DNA of 64,000 nucleotides from contig NC_013947.1 in the NCBI RefSeq assembly GCF_000024545.1, positions 6,510,001 through 6,574,000 on the forward strand, in the 5' to 3' direction. The notes beneath the pieces are model-generated. The model was not told the origin of the DNA. It saw nothing but the letters and a program-made list of their open reading frames with translations, and made no database searches. The position numbers were made by a program, and so were the translations under genes. The DNA comes from Stackebrandtia nassauensis DSM 44728. Its GTDB lineage: Bacteria > Actinomycetota > Actinomycetes > Mycobacteriales > Micromonosporaceae. Shown here piece by piece: positions 35,481 through 43,347 of this stretch (the stretch's first letter is position 1; each line of letters begins with the position of its first letter).

Positions 35481-35981
35481 TTACGCGCCTTCGAGTACCC
35501 GCTGGACGATCCCGTTGACCTTGTAGTTGAGCCGGTCGATGCGTTCGTCCACTGTCAACGTCGACTCCGGCTGCACTCGGGCGGGGCGTTTCAGGTTGCG
35601 GACGTACAGGCAGCAGTCGAGTGTGGAACAGATGTAGGTGCCCACGCTGTCGCCGCGCCGTCCGGAGCTGCCCGCCTTCTTCGCGGTGAACAGGGTGACG
35701 CCACCGGCCGAGTGCACGGTCTGGCAGAACTCGCACATGGACGAGCGCATCGCGCCGCTGGTGCTGCGGCGTTCGGCCGCGCGCAGTACCAGGCTCACCG
35801 GTTTGTCGTCCGTCACCACCGCCAGGTAGGCCCGCTGCGGCATGCGCGGGTTGCGCCAGGCGAGGAAGTCCAGGTTCTCCCAGTTCACCGCGTTGAGGTC
35901 GGGCAGCGCGATGGACGAGGCCTCCCCCTTGGAGCAGTTCGCGAAGCCGGTGCGTAGCTCGGTGTCCGTCAGTGCTTTCAC
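35481..35981 (-). CDS. FBP (FusB-like EF-G-binding) family protein
   Basis: A 166-residue protein. A helical N-terminal part (residues 1-75) is followed by a treble-clef zinc finger: CEFCQTVHSAGGV near 83-95 and YICSTLDCCLYVRN near 115-128 supply the four cysteines. This is the FBP C-terminal domain of FusB/FusC, which bind elongation factor G and rescue it from fusidic acid. The actinobacterial members are mostly uncharacterised. A role in ribosome release or antibiotic tolerance is inferred from the family only. Confidence 0.82.
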   Translation of the reverse strand: MKALTDTELRTGFANCSKGEASSIALPDLNAVNWENLDFLAWRNPRMPQRAYLAVVTDDKPVSLVLRAAERRSTSGAMRSSMCEFCQTVHSAGGVTLFTAKKAGSSGRRGDSVGTYICSTLDCCLYVRNLKRPARVQPESTLTVDERIDRLNYKVNGIVQRVLEGA

Positions 35982-36034
35982 GTGCGCCGATGCTAGGCAG
36001 CTCCGGGTCGGGCCGCAACGGTTTTACCGGTGGG

Positions 36035-37138
36035 TCAGTGACGCAACGCTCGTATCGAGGCCGCGATGGCGTCGTCCTGCGCGATGTAGTCGGTGTTGTC
36101 GGCCCACTGGTCGACGGCTCCGGTCAGTGGTAGTCGCTTCAGTTCGGGGTGGCTGATCGAGTCGCGCAGTGCGTTGGCGAACCGGTCGGCGCCCAGGATC
36201 TGGAACGGACGGTCGAAGAACTGGCGGCGGGACGGGTCCAGCGCCGGGGTGAGGTCCAGGGCGTTGTGGCGGCGCGCCAGTTCCTCGTAGGCGTCGCACA
36301 GGTGGCGTTCGCGCTCCGGATATGTGGCCGCGGACAGGGCCGATCGCAGGCTCGCGTCGAGTTTCGCGGCTTCGGGGACGGAGCGGGCAAAGGCGCTGCC
36401 GAGCCACTTGGAGTAGGGCGCGTAGACGCGGGTCTGCAACAGCGCCAGCCGCATCAGTTCGCGGACCTGCCGGGCGGCGACGACCATCGAGCCGAGCTCG
36501 TCGCCGACCTGTGCGGTGCGGCCGACGAAGGCTTCTTCCTGCGACAGTTTCATCCACTGGCTGGCCAGCAGGTAGCGCCACACCTGTTCGGGATACCAGG
36601 TCAGCCGTCGCCGGATCGGTTCGAGCTGGCCGAGTCCGTCGTGGAACACGGCTCCGGCGGTGGCCTCGGCGAGGTACTGCTGCGGCACGCACAGCCATTC
36701 CAGCGCGTCGAGGCGGCGGGTGGCGTCGACGCCGAGTTTGCGGGTGAACCAGGTCGCGCAGTCGGCGATCTCAACGCCGTGCGCGACGGGTCCGTCGGTG
36801 TCGGCCAGGACGTCGGAGGCGCCCGGTTCGTCACCGGAGGGCGCGAAGTGCGTCGACCAGCCCCGGATCCGGCGGGGCAGCAGCCGCGACAGGGTCTCGG
36901 TCAGTTCGGCGCCGACGGCGGCCGCGTCCGAGGGGGCGAGGAACAGCTGCAACCGGGGTCCCCAGCCGTGGTCGGGTGAGACCGGGGTGTCGAAGCCCTG
37001 CACCTCCGAGCCCGCGCCGATCCGGGCGGCGCTGTGGCGCAGGTCCGGGTACCGGCTTTCCAGTATCGGTTTGACACCGTCGACGTACAGGGCCCGGCAC
37101 AACTCCAACCCGGGCAGGAACTCTCCCTCACCAGCCAC
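36035..37138 (-). CDS. DUF4037 protein (nucleotidyltransferase-like)
   Basis: A 367-residue soluble protein. The C-terminal DUF4037 signature is clear: LTWYPEQVWRYLLASQW near residues 178-194, GDELGSMVVAARQVRELMRL near 215-234, and YAPYSKWLGSAFAR near 243-256. The N-terminal part has a possible nucleotidyltransferase-like strand-loop (FDTPVSPDHGWGPRLQLFL). It may modify a small molecule, but no activity is established. The start is uncertain: GTG at VAGEGEFLPG, or a TTG 36 bases upstream. It is transcribed after the GNAT gene on the same strand, about 45 bases away. Confidence 0.75.
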   Translation of the reverse strand: MAGEGEFLPGLELCRALYVDGVKPILESRYPDLRHSAARIGAGSEVQGFDTPVSPDHGWGPRLQLFLAPSDAAAVGAELTETLSRLLPRRIRGWSTHFAPSGDEPGASDVLADTDGPVAHGVEIADCATWFTRKLGVDATRRLDALEWLCVPQQYLAEATAGAVFHDGLGQLEPIRRRLTWYPEQVWRYLLASQWMKLSQEEAFVGRTAQVGDELGSMVVAARQVRELMRLALLQTRVYAPYSKWLGSAFARSVPEAAKLDASLRSALSAATYPERERHLCDAYEELARRHNALDLTPALDPSRRQFFDRPFQILGADRFANALRDSISHPELKRLPLTGAVDQWADNTDYIAQDDAIAASIRALRH

Positions 37139-37183
37139 GCGAATACTCTGCCCGATGGCCTCGGGTCGCGGCAAGCGGTATCC

Positions 37184-37618
37184 CTACAGTGCGATCTGGT
37201 ACAGGATGAAGCCCTTGTTCTCGGCGACCTGGTCGTAGAGTTTGCGGGCGGTGGAGTTGGTCTCGTGAGTGGACCAGTAGACCCGGCTGCATTCGCGGGC
37301 CCGCGCCCAGGCGGTGACCTCGTCGATGAGTGCCCGGGCGACGCCCTTGCCGCGCGCTTCCGGTGCGGTGAACAGGTCCTGCAGGTAGCACACGTCGAAG
37401 GCCGTGGTGCTCGCGTGGGTGAGGAAGTGGACGATGCCGACCAGTTGACCGTCCAGTTTGGCGCCGAACGCGTGCATTCTGGTGTCGTCCTGGAACGCCT
37501 GCCAGGCGCGGTTCATCATCTCGGACGGCAGTGTGCGTTCGTAGAAGGTGTTGTAGCCCGTGAAGAGTTTCTCCCAGGCTTCGCGGTCGTTCTCGGTGAG
37601 CTTGCCAATGCTGATCAT
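37184..37618 (-). CDS. GNAT acetyltransferase
   Basis: A 144-residue N-acetyltransferase. The acetyl-CoA loop is [20 protein letters not shown] near residues 82-101, with the adjacent strand VYWSTHETN near 112-120 and the end GFILYQIAL. The ATG at MISIGKL is preceded by GAAAGG, but this start lies in an unusual hairpin (see 37617-37642). A second in-frame ATG eight codons upstream (MWGSKGPHM) sits at the other foot of that hairpin. The substrate may be an amino acid or polyamine; unknown. It follows the GH43-like gene on the same strand with a 37-base gap. Confidence 0.88.
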   Translation of the reverse strand: MISIGKLTENDREAWEKLFTGYNTFYERTLPSEMMNRAWQAFQDDTRMHAFGAKLDGQLVGIVHFLTHASTTAFDVCYLQDLFTAPEARGKGVARALIDEVTAWARARECSRVYWSTHETNSTARKLYDQVAENKGFILYQIAL

Positions 37619-37642
37619 GTGGGGGCCTTTCGACCCCCACAT
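37617..37642 (-). promoter_or_regulatory. Hairpin enclosing the Shine-Dalgarno and start codon of the GNAT gene
   Basis: In the minus-strand RNA, AUGUGGGGG pairs perfectly with CCCCCACAU. The 8-base loop UCGAAAGG carries the GAAAGG ribosome-binding site, and the last two stem bases are the A and U of the start codon. It may end the GH43-like transcript or gate translation of the GNAT gene. Confidence 0.6.
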
Positions 37643-37655
37643 TCTTAGCAGCAGC

Positions 37656-39164
37656 CTATTCCCAGACCTCGGCGCGGTCGATGCTGACGTACGCGGCACC
37701 GGAGTCGGGGTTCTTCTCGCCCGTCACCGTGACCCGCAGCGTGTGTTTGCCGGGATCCAGTTTCGGGCTTATGTAGTTGGGATGTTCGCCGACTCTCTCT
37801 CCACTGTGGTAGTCGATCTTGTCGGACTCGGGTCCGCCGTCGATGGAGAAGGTGGCGTAACCGTTGCCGACGTCCCGGACGCTGAACAGCGCGATCTGGG
37901 AGCCGGTGAACGTGAACGTGACGGTGGCGCCCTTCTCCTGACTGAAGTGGTCGTCACCCTTGAAGCACTGGCTGGCGCAGCCGTTGCCGGACTTCCAGTT
38001 CCCGGCGTACTTCACCTGGAAGTCGCCGTCACCGATGTCGCCGTCGTTGATGGCGCGGGTCCCGGGTCCGGGGTCGCCGGACGGCAGCTTCTGGGTCTCC
38101 CCGGCTGGCAGTGGTGCTCCCAGGTTCGGGGTGCCGTCGTCGTTCCAGCCGATCTTCTGGGCCCGGGTGGTCCGGAACGAGTAGGTGTAGTCGCTGGTGT
38201 TCTTGCCGTGGTAGGCGATCCAGTCCTCCTTGCCGTCCGGGGACTTGAAGAAGAAGTGGTGCCCGGGTCCGAACACGCCCGCGGCGTCATTGCGGGAGAA
38301 CACCGGTCCGGGGTGCTGGACCCAGGAGTCGGGGTTCATGGGGTCGGCGCCGTCGGCGATGCTCTTCATCCACAGTTGGTAGTCGGGCTTACCGGTATCG
38401 CATGTGGAATAGGTCAGGAAGGTCTTGCCGTTGCCGCGCAACGGGGTCGGGCCTTCGCGGACCTCACTGCACCCGCCGTCGGCGGGGATGGCGACCCGGT
38501 CGCCGGTGGTGGTCCACGGGTCGGTCATGGGCGAGATGTACAGCTGGGCCGGGCCGCCCTGGCCGCGGCCGGGGCCGGTCCAGATGAAGTACGACTTTCC
38601 GTTGAGCTCGAAGGGTTCTCCGTCGATGCCGTAGGCACCGAAGTCGGCGATCTTGGCCTTGTAGTGGTACGGGCCCTCGGGGTCGTCGCCTTCGGATTCG
38701 AGCACGTGCATCCGGTGGTTGGCGTCGACGCCGTCGCTGGCGGTGTAGTAGAGGTACCAACGCGGGCCGTCGGCGGTCTCGTACCGTTTCAGCGCCGGGG
38801 CCCACATCTGCTGGTTCCGGCTCGGGTCGGACTCGGTGTACACGTCCTTCTTGGGCGCGGTGATCAGGTCGGCGAGGCTCTTGGCCTTCCAGATGGAGAT
38901 CCGGTCGCCTTGCGTGGTGGACAGGTAGTAGTTCTCGTTGTGGTAGACGACGGTCGGGTCGGCGCCGCCGTTGAGCGGGTTGCGGAATTCTCCAGTCGCC
39001 TGGGAATCCTTGTCTTTTTCGCCCTCGGTACCGGGTTGTGCCCAAACGACGGCGGTCGTGGTGAGCGCGAGGGCGGCGACGCCGACAATGGTCGCGGTCC
39101 GCCAGCGCCGTTTGACGGCGGACAGCCATCTCCGGGGCGCGATCCGCGCTTTGAGGCTCGTCAT
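37656..39164 (-). CDS. Secreted GH43-like arabinan/xylan hydrolase with C-terminal carbohydrate-binding module
   Basis: A 502-residue exported or membrane-anchored protein. A basic N-terminus and hydrophobic segment ([20 protein letters not shown], near residues 23-42) form a signal peptide. A five-bladed beta-propeller follows: [20 protein letters not shown] near 62-81 holds the catalytic-base Asp position, [10 protein letters not shown] near 119, [11 protein letters not shown] with Asp near 172-182, and [17 protein letters not shown] with the acid Glu near 231-247. Residues about 370-502 form a beta-sandwich binding module ([13 protein letters not shown] ... [20 protein letters not shown]). 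It probably releases arabinose or xylose from plant polymers. A LacI-like operator lies upstream. Confidence 0.85.
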   Translation of the reverse strand: MTSLKARIAPRRWLSAVKRRWRTATIVGVAALALTTTAVVWAQPGTEGEKDKDSQATGEFRNPLNGGADPTVVYHNENYYLSTTQGDRISIWKAKSLADLITAPKKDVYTESDPSRNQQMWAPALKRYETADGPRWYLYYTASDGVDANHRMHVLESEGDDPEGPYHYKAKIADFGAYGIDGEPFELNGKSYFIWTGPGRGQGGPAQLYISPMTDPWTTTGDRVAIPADGGCSEVREGPTPLRGNGKTFLTYSTCDTGKPDYQLWMKSIADGADPMNPDSWVQHPGPVFSRNDAAGVFGPGHHFFFKSPDGKEDWIAYHGKNTSDYTYSFRTTRAQKIGWNDDGTPNLGAPLPAGETQKLPSGDPGPGTRAINDGDIGDGDFQVKYAGNWKSGNGCASQCFKGDDHFSQEKGATVTFTFTGSQIALFSVRDVGNGYATFSIDGGPESDKIDYHSGERVGEHPNYISPKLDPGKHTLRVTVTGEKNPDSGAAYVSIDRAEVWE

Positions 39165-39191
39165 GTCACTCCTAGGGGAACGTCGGACACG

Positions 39192-39209
39192 AGTTCCAAC
39201 GTTGAAACT
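39192..39209. promoter_or_regulatory. LacI-type operator candidate upstream of the GH43-like gene
   Basis: AGTTCCAAC and GTTGAAACT form an 18-base palindrome with one mismatched pair and a central CG step, the classic shape of LacI/GalR operators. It lies 28-45 bases upstream of the GH43-like start. No LacI-family gene is within the window, so the regulator acts from elsewhere. Confidence 0.6.
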
Positions 39210-39322
39210 GAATCGACGTTCATCTCTATCACGTTTTGTGCGTAATTGTGGAGTGGACCACCGTTCGGATATGTTCGATTTAAAGGTTAAGCGGTTACCG
39301 GTGGCGGAGGTATCACCCCACG

Positions 39323-40567
39323 TCAGGACCAGTCGGCCGCCACGACTCCGACGCGCATCCGTTGTGGATGGTCGCCGACCGCGGCGCTGGCGGTCTCCTG
39401 TCCGGTTGTGTAGGAAATAGCGGAAATCCGGTCGCTGCCGCTCCAGGAGACGTAGCAACGCTGACCGTCGCCGCTGCGGGTGGCCCAGTACGGTTTCTCA
39501 CCGCTCTCGATCAGCCCCTGGTGCTGGAACGTCTCCCGGTCGACGACGGTGGCGTAGTCCGACATGGTGCCCGCGACGCAGATCCTGTCACCGTCGGTGT
39601 TCATCGCGATGCCGTGGTGCGCGGAGTCCAGCAGGTACTCCTCGCGGGGCATGTCCTCGACCTCGTCGGCGATCGGCAGTTCGGCCCGCCGGGTCACGGT
39701 GTCGGTGCGCAGGTCGTACTCGAAGAACCCGTGCTCGAACGACACCTGGAAGTACACGAACCGTTCGTCGGGCGAGAAGGTCATCGGCCGCACCGACGCG
39801 CTCATGTCGCGGTATCCGGCGTCGGCGAGCTTGTCGGCCATGTTGACGCGCTTGACCAGCTGACCGGTGTAGCGGTCGTAGATCTGGAAGTAGCGCTTTC
39901 CCTTGGTGGGGCCGAGAAGCGGGTGGTCGAACGGGGTGTACACGTTGCCGATGCTGGCGTTGACGACGTACTGTCCGTCGTTTGTGTACACGTTCTCGTG
40001 CGGCGAGTCGCCGGTGGCGAAGCTGTCCTCTTCCTGTCCGGTGTAGACGTCGAGCAGATGGACGGTGTTGCCGGTGGACGCGGACACCGCCACCTGGGTC
40101 CCGTCCGGTGACAGCGCCATGTGATCGGAACGGTAACCCTCGACCGGGAACCGCCAGGCGATGTCACCGGTGCCCAGTTCGATGGCGACGACGTCGGCGA
40201 GGCTGGGCCGCGACACGATGAGCAGCTTCGCGTCGGGGGTGGTGTACATGTCGTCGACGTACTGGTCGTGCCCCTCACCGATGAACTGGCGAATCGCGAG
40301 GTAGTACGCCAGCGCGACCGGGTCGCGCCGGATCTCGGCCTTGCGCTCGGCGATGTCGGGAACGGCGTTGATCTGACCGACGGGGTCGAGGTTCTCGTCG
40401 TCGGAGACCACGTCGATGGTGCCGTCCCAGTTGTTGCCGACGAACAACACCGGCCGGGTCTGGTGTTCGTCGGCGGTCGCGGTGTCGGCGACGAGAACGG
40501 CGGGTGCACTCAGGACGATCACGGCGGCGAGGGCGGTGACGAGGGTTCGGGCGGACGCGCGGGACAT
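39323..40567 (-). CDS. Secreted beta-propeller protein (YncE/cytochrome-D1-like repeats)
   Basis: A 414-residue secreted protein. The signal peptide is clear (SARTLVTALAAVIVLSAPAV, then a site near ADTATA-DEH). The mature chain is a series of WD/YVTN-like blades, for example VLFVGNNWDGTIDVVSDD, LIVSRPSLADVVAIELGTGD, MALSPDGTQVAVSASTGNTV, MTFSPDERFVYFQVSFEHGF and ICVAGTMSDYATVVDRETFQ. Such propellers bind ligands or partner proteins, or lie in quinoprotein-like enzymes; no catalytic site is evident. Control by a TetR-type protein is suggested by a long palindrome upstream. Confidence 0.8.
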   Translation of the reverse strand: MSRASARTLVTALAAVIVLSAPAVLVADTATADEHQTRPVLFVGNNWDGTIDVVSDDENLDPVGQINAVPDIAERKAEIRRDPVALAYYLAIRQFIGEGHDQYVDDMYTTPDAKLLIVSRPSLADVVAIELGTGDIAWRFPVEGYRSDHMALSPDGTQVAVSASTGNTVHLLDVYTGQEEDSFATGDSPHENVYTNDGQYVVNASIGNVYTPFDHPLLGPTKGKRYFQIYDRYTGQLVKRVNMADKLADAGYRDMSASVRPMTFSPDERFVYFQVSFEHGFFEYDLRTDTVTRRAELPIADEVEDMPREEYLLDSAHHGIAMNTDGDRICVAGTMSDYATVVDRETFQHQGLIESGEKPYWATRSGDGQRCYVSWSGSDRISAISYTTGQETASAAVGDHPQRMRVGVVAADWS

Positions 40568-40590
40568 GGGGGCCTCCCAGAAGCGAAACC

Positions 40591-40614
40591 ACATTACCTA
40601 CTAGTCAGTAATGT
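40591..40614. promoter_or_regulatory. 24-base TetR-type palindrome upstream of the secreted propeller gene
   Basis: ACATTAC and GTAATGT arms flank a central ACTAGT; only two internal base pairs break the symmetry. It lies 24-47 bases upstream of the start codon. The shape suits a TetR-family repressor. No such gene is adjacent; the nearest TetR gene (42753) has a different operator. Confidence 0.65.
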
Positions 40615-40709
40615 CCGCTCATCCTATAAGCCGCAAACACACTTTTCAATATTCCGATCCCGGCGACGGCGCCCGTGCTCCATAAGCGACGTCACCGGGA
40701 ACCGGCTGC

Positions 40710-41177
40710 TCAGCGCTTGGCGCGCCACACCATCACGACGGCCGCCGCCCCGACGACCACCGGCAACAACCCCAGCGTGCTGTACGGGTACGGAATGACG
40801 TTGGCGTACTCGCCACCGGTCGCGCTCACGTTGTACAGGGCAACCAGCGCGCCGAGCCCGAACAGGATCGTGCCGGTGATCCGGGCCCACTTGGCGCCCT
40901 TGGTGACTCCCCGGATCGTCGACAGCCACCCGACGACACCCAGGCCGTTGACAATGGACAGATAAACGATGATCGCGTTGTGGTCGGCGGCGACCAGCGA
41001 CGCCGACCAATCCGGATACGCGGCCCGCACGTGGGCGGTCAGGCTGTCGGCGGTCGCCAGGTCGATCAGCGGCACGGCCAGGGCCAGCACGCTCACCGCC
41101 AACCCCGCGTACATCACCATCGCCCGGCGACGCTCGGGACTCGGCGCCACCTTCGCGGCCGTGACTTCAACTGACAT
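40710..41177 (-). CDS. Four-helix membrane protein, unknown
   Basis: A 155-residue membrane protein with helices at about 20-42 (MVMYAGLAVSVLALAVPLI), 68-88 (AIIVYLSIVNGLGVVGWLS), 96-118 (ITGTILFGLGALVALYNV) and 130-150 (LGLLPVVVGAAAVVMVW). The first extracytoplasmic loop carries AYPDWSASLVAADH. A strong GAGGAGG site precedes the ATG. The twin palindromes upstream suggest tight repression, so it may be an inducible drug- or stress-related protein; no family recognised. Confidence 0.7.
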   Translation of the reverse strand: MSVEVTAAKVAPSPERRRAMVMYAGLAVSVLALAVPLIDLATADSLTAHVRAAYPDWSASLVAADHNAIIVYLSIVNGLGVVGWLSTIRGVTKGAKWARITGTILFGLGALVALYNVSATGGEYANVIPYPYSTLGLLPVVVGAAAVVMVWRAKR

Positions 41178-41207
41178 GGGTCCTCCTCGAACTCGACGGG
41201 TCGAACG

Positions 41208-41264
41208 AATTCTTACGTCGTAAGTTATCCCGTCCCACAACGATAAACTTACGTCGTAAGAATC
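41208..41264. promoter_or_regulatory. Twin TetR-like operators in inverted arrangement
   Basis: The perfect palindrome CTTACG-T-CGTAAG occurs twice (41212-41224 and 41248-41260), centres 36 bases apart. The flanks ATTCTTACG ... GTAAGTTATC and its near mirror GATAAACTTACG ... GTAAGAAT make the whole block a larger imperfect palindrome. It controls the four-helix membrane gene; no matching regulator gene is adjacent. Confidence 0.75.
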
Positions 41265-41374
41265 GTCAACCTCTGCGACCCGAACCACACACCCGCCCGA
41301 TCCCGACCGATCAGTTTTCGAGAAGCGCGGCAGGTGAAACCGCAGCTAGCGTGAGGAGCAGAGAGGAGTTCGCC

Positions 41375-41596
41375 ATGAACTGGAGTAACCGGATCCGGCA
41401 GACCCACCGCTGGCTGGCCGTCTTCTTCACGGTCACCGTCGTCGGTACCGCCGTCGCGTTGTCGCTGCCGGAGCCCGTCGTCTGGGTGTCCTACATCCCG
41501 CTGCTTCCGTTGGCGCTGATGTTCTTCAGCGGCATCTTCCTGTTCGTGCACCCGTATGTCGCGAAGCGCCGGGGAAGCGCCGTCGCCGAGAAATGA
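41375..41596 (+). CDS. Small two-helix membrane protein
   Basis: A 73-residue protein: a basic amphipathic start MNWSNRIRQTHRW, then two membrane helices at about 14-31 (LAVFFTVTVVGTAVALSL) and 38-60 (VSYIPLLPLALMFFSGIFLF) and a short basic tail. The GAGAGGAG site upstream is strong. Small proteins of this pattern are common in actinobacteria and uncharacterised. It stands alone between the twin-operator region and the convergent aldo-keto reductase gene. Confidence 0.7.
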   Translation: MNWSNRIRQTHRWLAVFFTVTVVGTAVALSLPEPVVWVSYIPLLPLALMFFSGIFLFVHPYVAKRRGSAVAEK

Positions 41597-41641
41597 CCCG
41601 TGTTCGGAACGGTCCACGCTGACGTGGACCGTTCCGGGTGG

Positions 41642-42661
41642 TCAGCGGCGCCGCAGCGCGGGGTCGAGCAGTGCGGGTGGGGTGTCGTGCTTCTCGTGAG
41701 CGGCGAGGTCGGTGCCGGGCGCGACGACGGTGTCGATCGCGTCGAGGACGTCGGCGCTCAGCACCGTGTCGGCGGCGGCCAGCTGCGAACGCAGATGGTC
41801 CACCGTGCGCGGTCCGACGATCGCACTGGTCACCCCCGGGTGAGCGGTCACGAAGCCCAGGGCCAACTGGATCAGCGTCAGGTCGGCCTCCTCGGCGATC
41901 TTGACCAGCTGCTCGACGGCGTCGAGCCGAGCCCGGTTGGCGGGCAGCGCGGTGTCGAAGCGTTCGGGCATCATCGTCGCCCGGTTGGTGGTGAACTCGC
42001 GGCCTTCCCGGATCGCTCCTGACAGCCAACCGGACGCCAGCGGGCTCCAGGCCAGCACGCCGAGGCCGTATCGCTCGGTCACGGGCAGGACGTGGGCCTC
42101 GATGCCGCGTTGCAGGATCGAGTAGCTGGGCTGTTCGGTGACGTAGCGGCTCAGGCGGTGCTCGCGGGCCGCCCACTGGGCCTCGACGATGCGGTACGCC
42201 GGGAAGGTCGAGGAACCGAAGTAGCGGATCTTGCCCGCGCGCTGGAGATCGGTCAGGGCCGACAGCGTCTCCTCGTCGCTGGTGTCGGGGTCCCAGCGGT
42301 GGATCTGGTACAGGTCGACGTGGTCGACACCGAGGCGACGCAGGCTGTTGTCCAGCTCGGTGACCAGCCAGCGGCGGGAGGCGCCCTGGTGGTTGCGCTC
42401 CTGGCCCATGGGCATGCTCGCCTTGGTGGCCAGGACGATGTCGTCGCGGCGGCCCGCGATCGCTGTGCCGACAAGCTTTTCCGACTCGCCCTGGCTGTAC
42501 ATGTCTGCGGTGTCGATGAGGTTGATGCCGCCTTCGAGGGCGGCGTCGACGATGGCGATCGCATCGTCCTGTGTGGTGCGTCCAATGGCACCGAAGTTCA
42601 TGGCGCCCAATGCCAGCGAACTGACCTGGACACCGGTGCGGCCAAGGTTGCGGTACTGCAT
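41642..42661 (-). CDS. Aldo/keto reductase
   Basis: A 339-residue NADPH-dependent oxidoreductase with a TIM barrel (AKR family, IolS/YajO-like). The start MQYRNLGRTGVQVSSLALG is typical. Catalytic Asp and Tyr are in LIDTADMYSQGESE near residues 48-61, Lys is in LATKASMPMG near 77-86, and the active-site His is in DLYQIHRWDP near 116-125. The C-terminal coenzyme motif is SAIVGPRTVDHLRSQLAA. It is divergent from a TetR-family gene with twin operators between, so it is probably induced by a reactive aldehyde or xenobiotic. Confidence 0.92.
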   Translation of the reverse strand: MQYRNLGRTGVQVSSLALGAMNFGAIGRTTQDDAIAIVDAALEGGINLIDTADMYSQGESEKLVGTAIAGRRDDIVLATKASMPMGQERNHQGASRRWLVTELDNSLRRLGVDHVDLYQIHRWDPDTSDEETLSALTDLQRAGKIRYFGSSTFPAYRIVEAQWAAREHRLSRYVTEQPSYSILQRGIEAHVLPVTERYGLGVLAWSPLASGWLSGAIREGREFTTNRATMMPERFDTALPANRARLDAVEQLVKIAEEADLTLIQLALGFVTAHPGVTSAIVGPRTVDHLRSQLAAADTVLSADVLDAIDTVVAPGTDLAAHEKHDTPPALLDPALRRR

Positions 42662-42684
42662 GACGATAATCCCCAATCCAAAAA

Positions 42685-42724
42685 CGGAACATTGTTCCGC
42701 TAAAAGATACGGAACAATGTTCCG
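42685..42724. promoter_or_regulatory. Twin TetR operators, CGGAACA-N-TGTTCCG
   Basis: Two perfect 15-base palindromes, CGGAACA-T-TGTTCCG (42685-42699) and CGGAACA-A-TGTTCCG (42710-42724), with centres 25 bases apart lie in the divergent region between the aldo-keto reductase and the TetR gene. They are the obvious sites for autorepression and control of the reductase. Confidence 0.88.
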
Positions 42725-42752
42725 TTTGTCAACCGTGATGTGAGACAGTGAC

Positions 42753-43334
42753 GTGGTGAACGACAGCGACGAGCCCGCGACCCGGCCAAAACGCGCCGAC
42801 GCCCGGCGCAACCAGCAGACCCTGCTCGACGCCGCCGCCGAGGTCTTCGTGGCCTCGGGAGTCGAAGCCCCGGTACGCGACATCGCGGCCAAGGCGGGCG
42901 TCGGCGTGGGCACGATCTACCGCCACTTCCCCACCCGGGCGGAACTCGTCATCGCCGTCTACCGGCACCAGGTCGACGCGTGCGCCGAAGCCGGACCCTC
43001 GCTGCTGGCCAGCAGCGCCACCCCCTATGCCGCACTGGGGCAGTGGATCGACCTGTTCGTCGACTTCCTGGCCACCAAGCACGGGCTCGCCGCCGCGCTG
43101 CGGTCCGACGCGCAGTTCGAGACGCTGCACTCGTACTTCATCGACCGGCTCGTCCCGGTGTGCACCCAGCTGCTCGACGCCGCGAGCCAGGCCGGACAGA
43201 TCCGCAGCGATGTGGAAGCGTACGAACTCATGCGCGGCGTCGGGAACCTGTGCATCGGCGCCGACAACGACCGCCGTTACGACGCGCGTCGGCTGGTCGG
43301 CCTGCTCATCGCAGGGCTGCGGCGACCCGATTAG
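42753..43334 (+). CDS. TetR-family transcriptional repressor
   Basis: A 193-residue TetR regulator. The N-terminal HTH lies at about residues 22-66 (TLLDAAAEVFVASGVEAPVR, then IAAKAGVGVGTIYRHFPTR with the recognition helix). The C-terminal all-helical part binds ligand and dimerises. Two adjacent GTG codons could start it. It is divergent from the aldo-keto reductase and shares twin perfect palindromes, so local autoregulation and control of the reductase are very likely. Inducer unknown. Confidence 0.92.
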   Translation: MVNDSDEPATRPKRADARRNQQTLLDAAAEVFVASGVEAPVRDIAAKAGVGVGTIYRHFPTRAELVIAVYRHQVDACAEAGPSLLASSATPYAALGQWIDLFVDFLATKHGLAAALRSDAQFETLHSYFIDRLVPVCTQLLDAASQAGQIRSDVEAYELMRGVGNLCIGADNDRRYDARRLVGLLIAGLRRPD

Positions 43335-43347
43335 CGATGGCCTCGCG

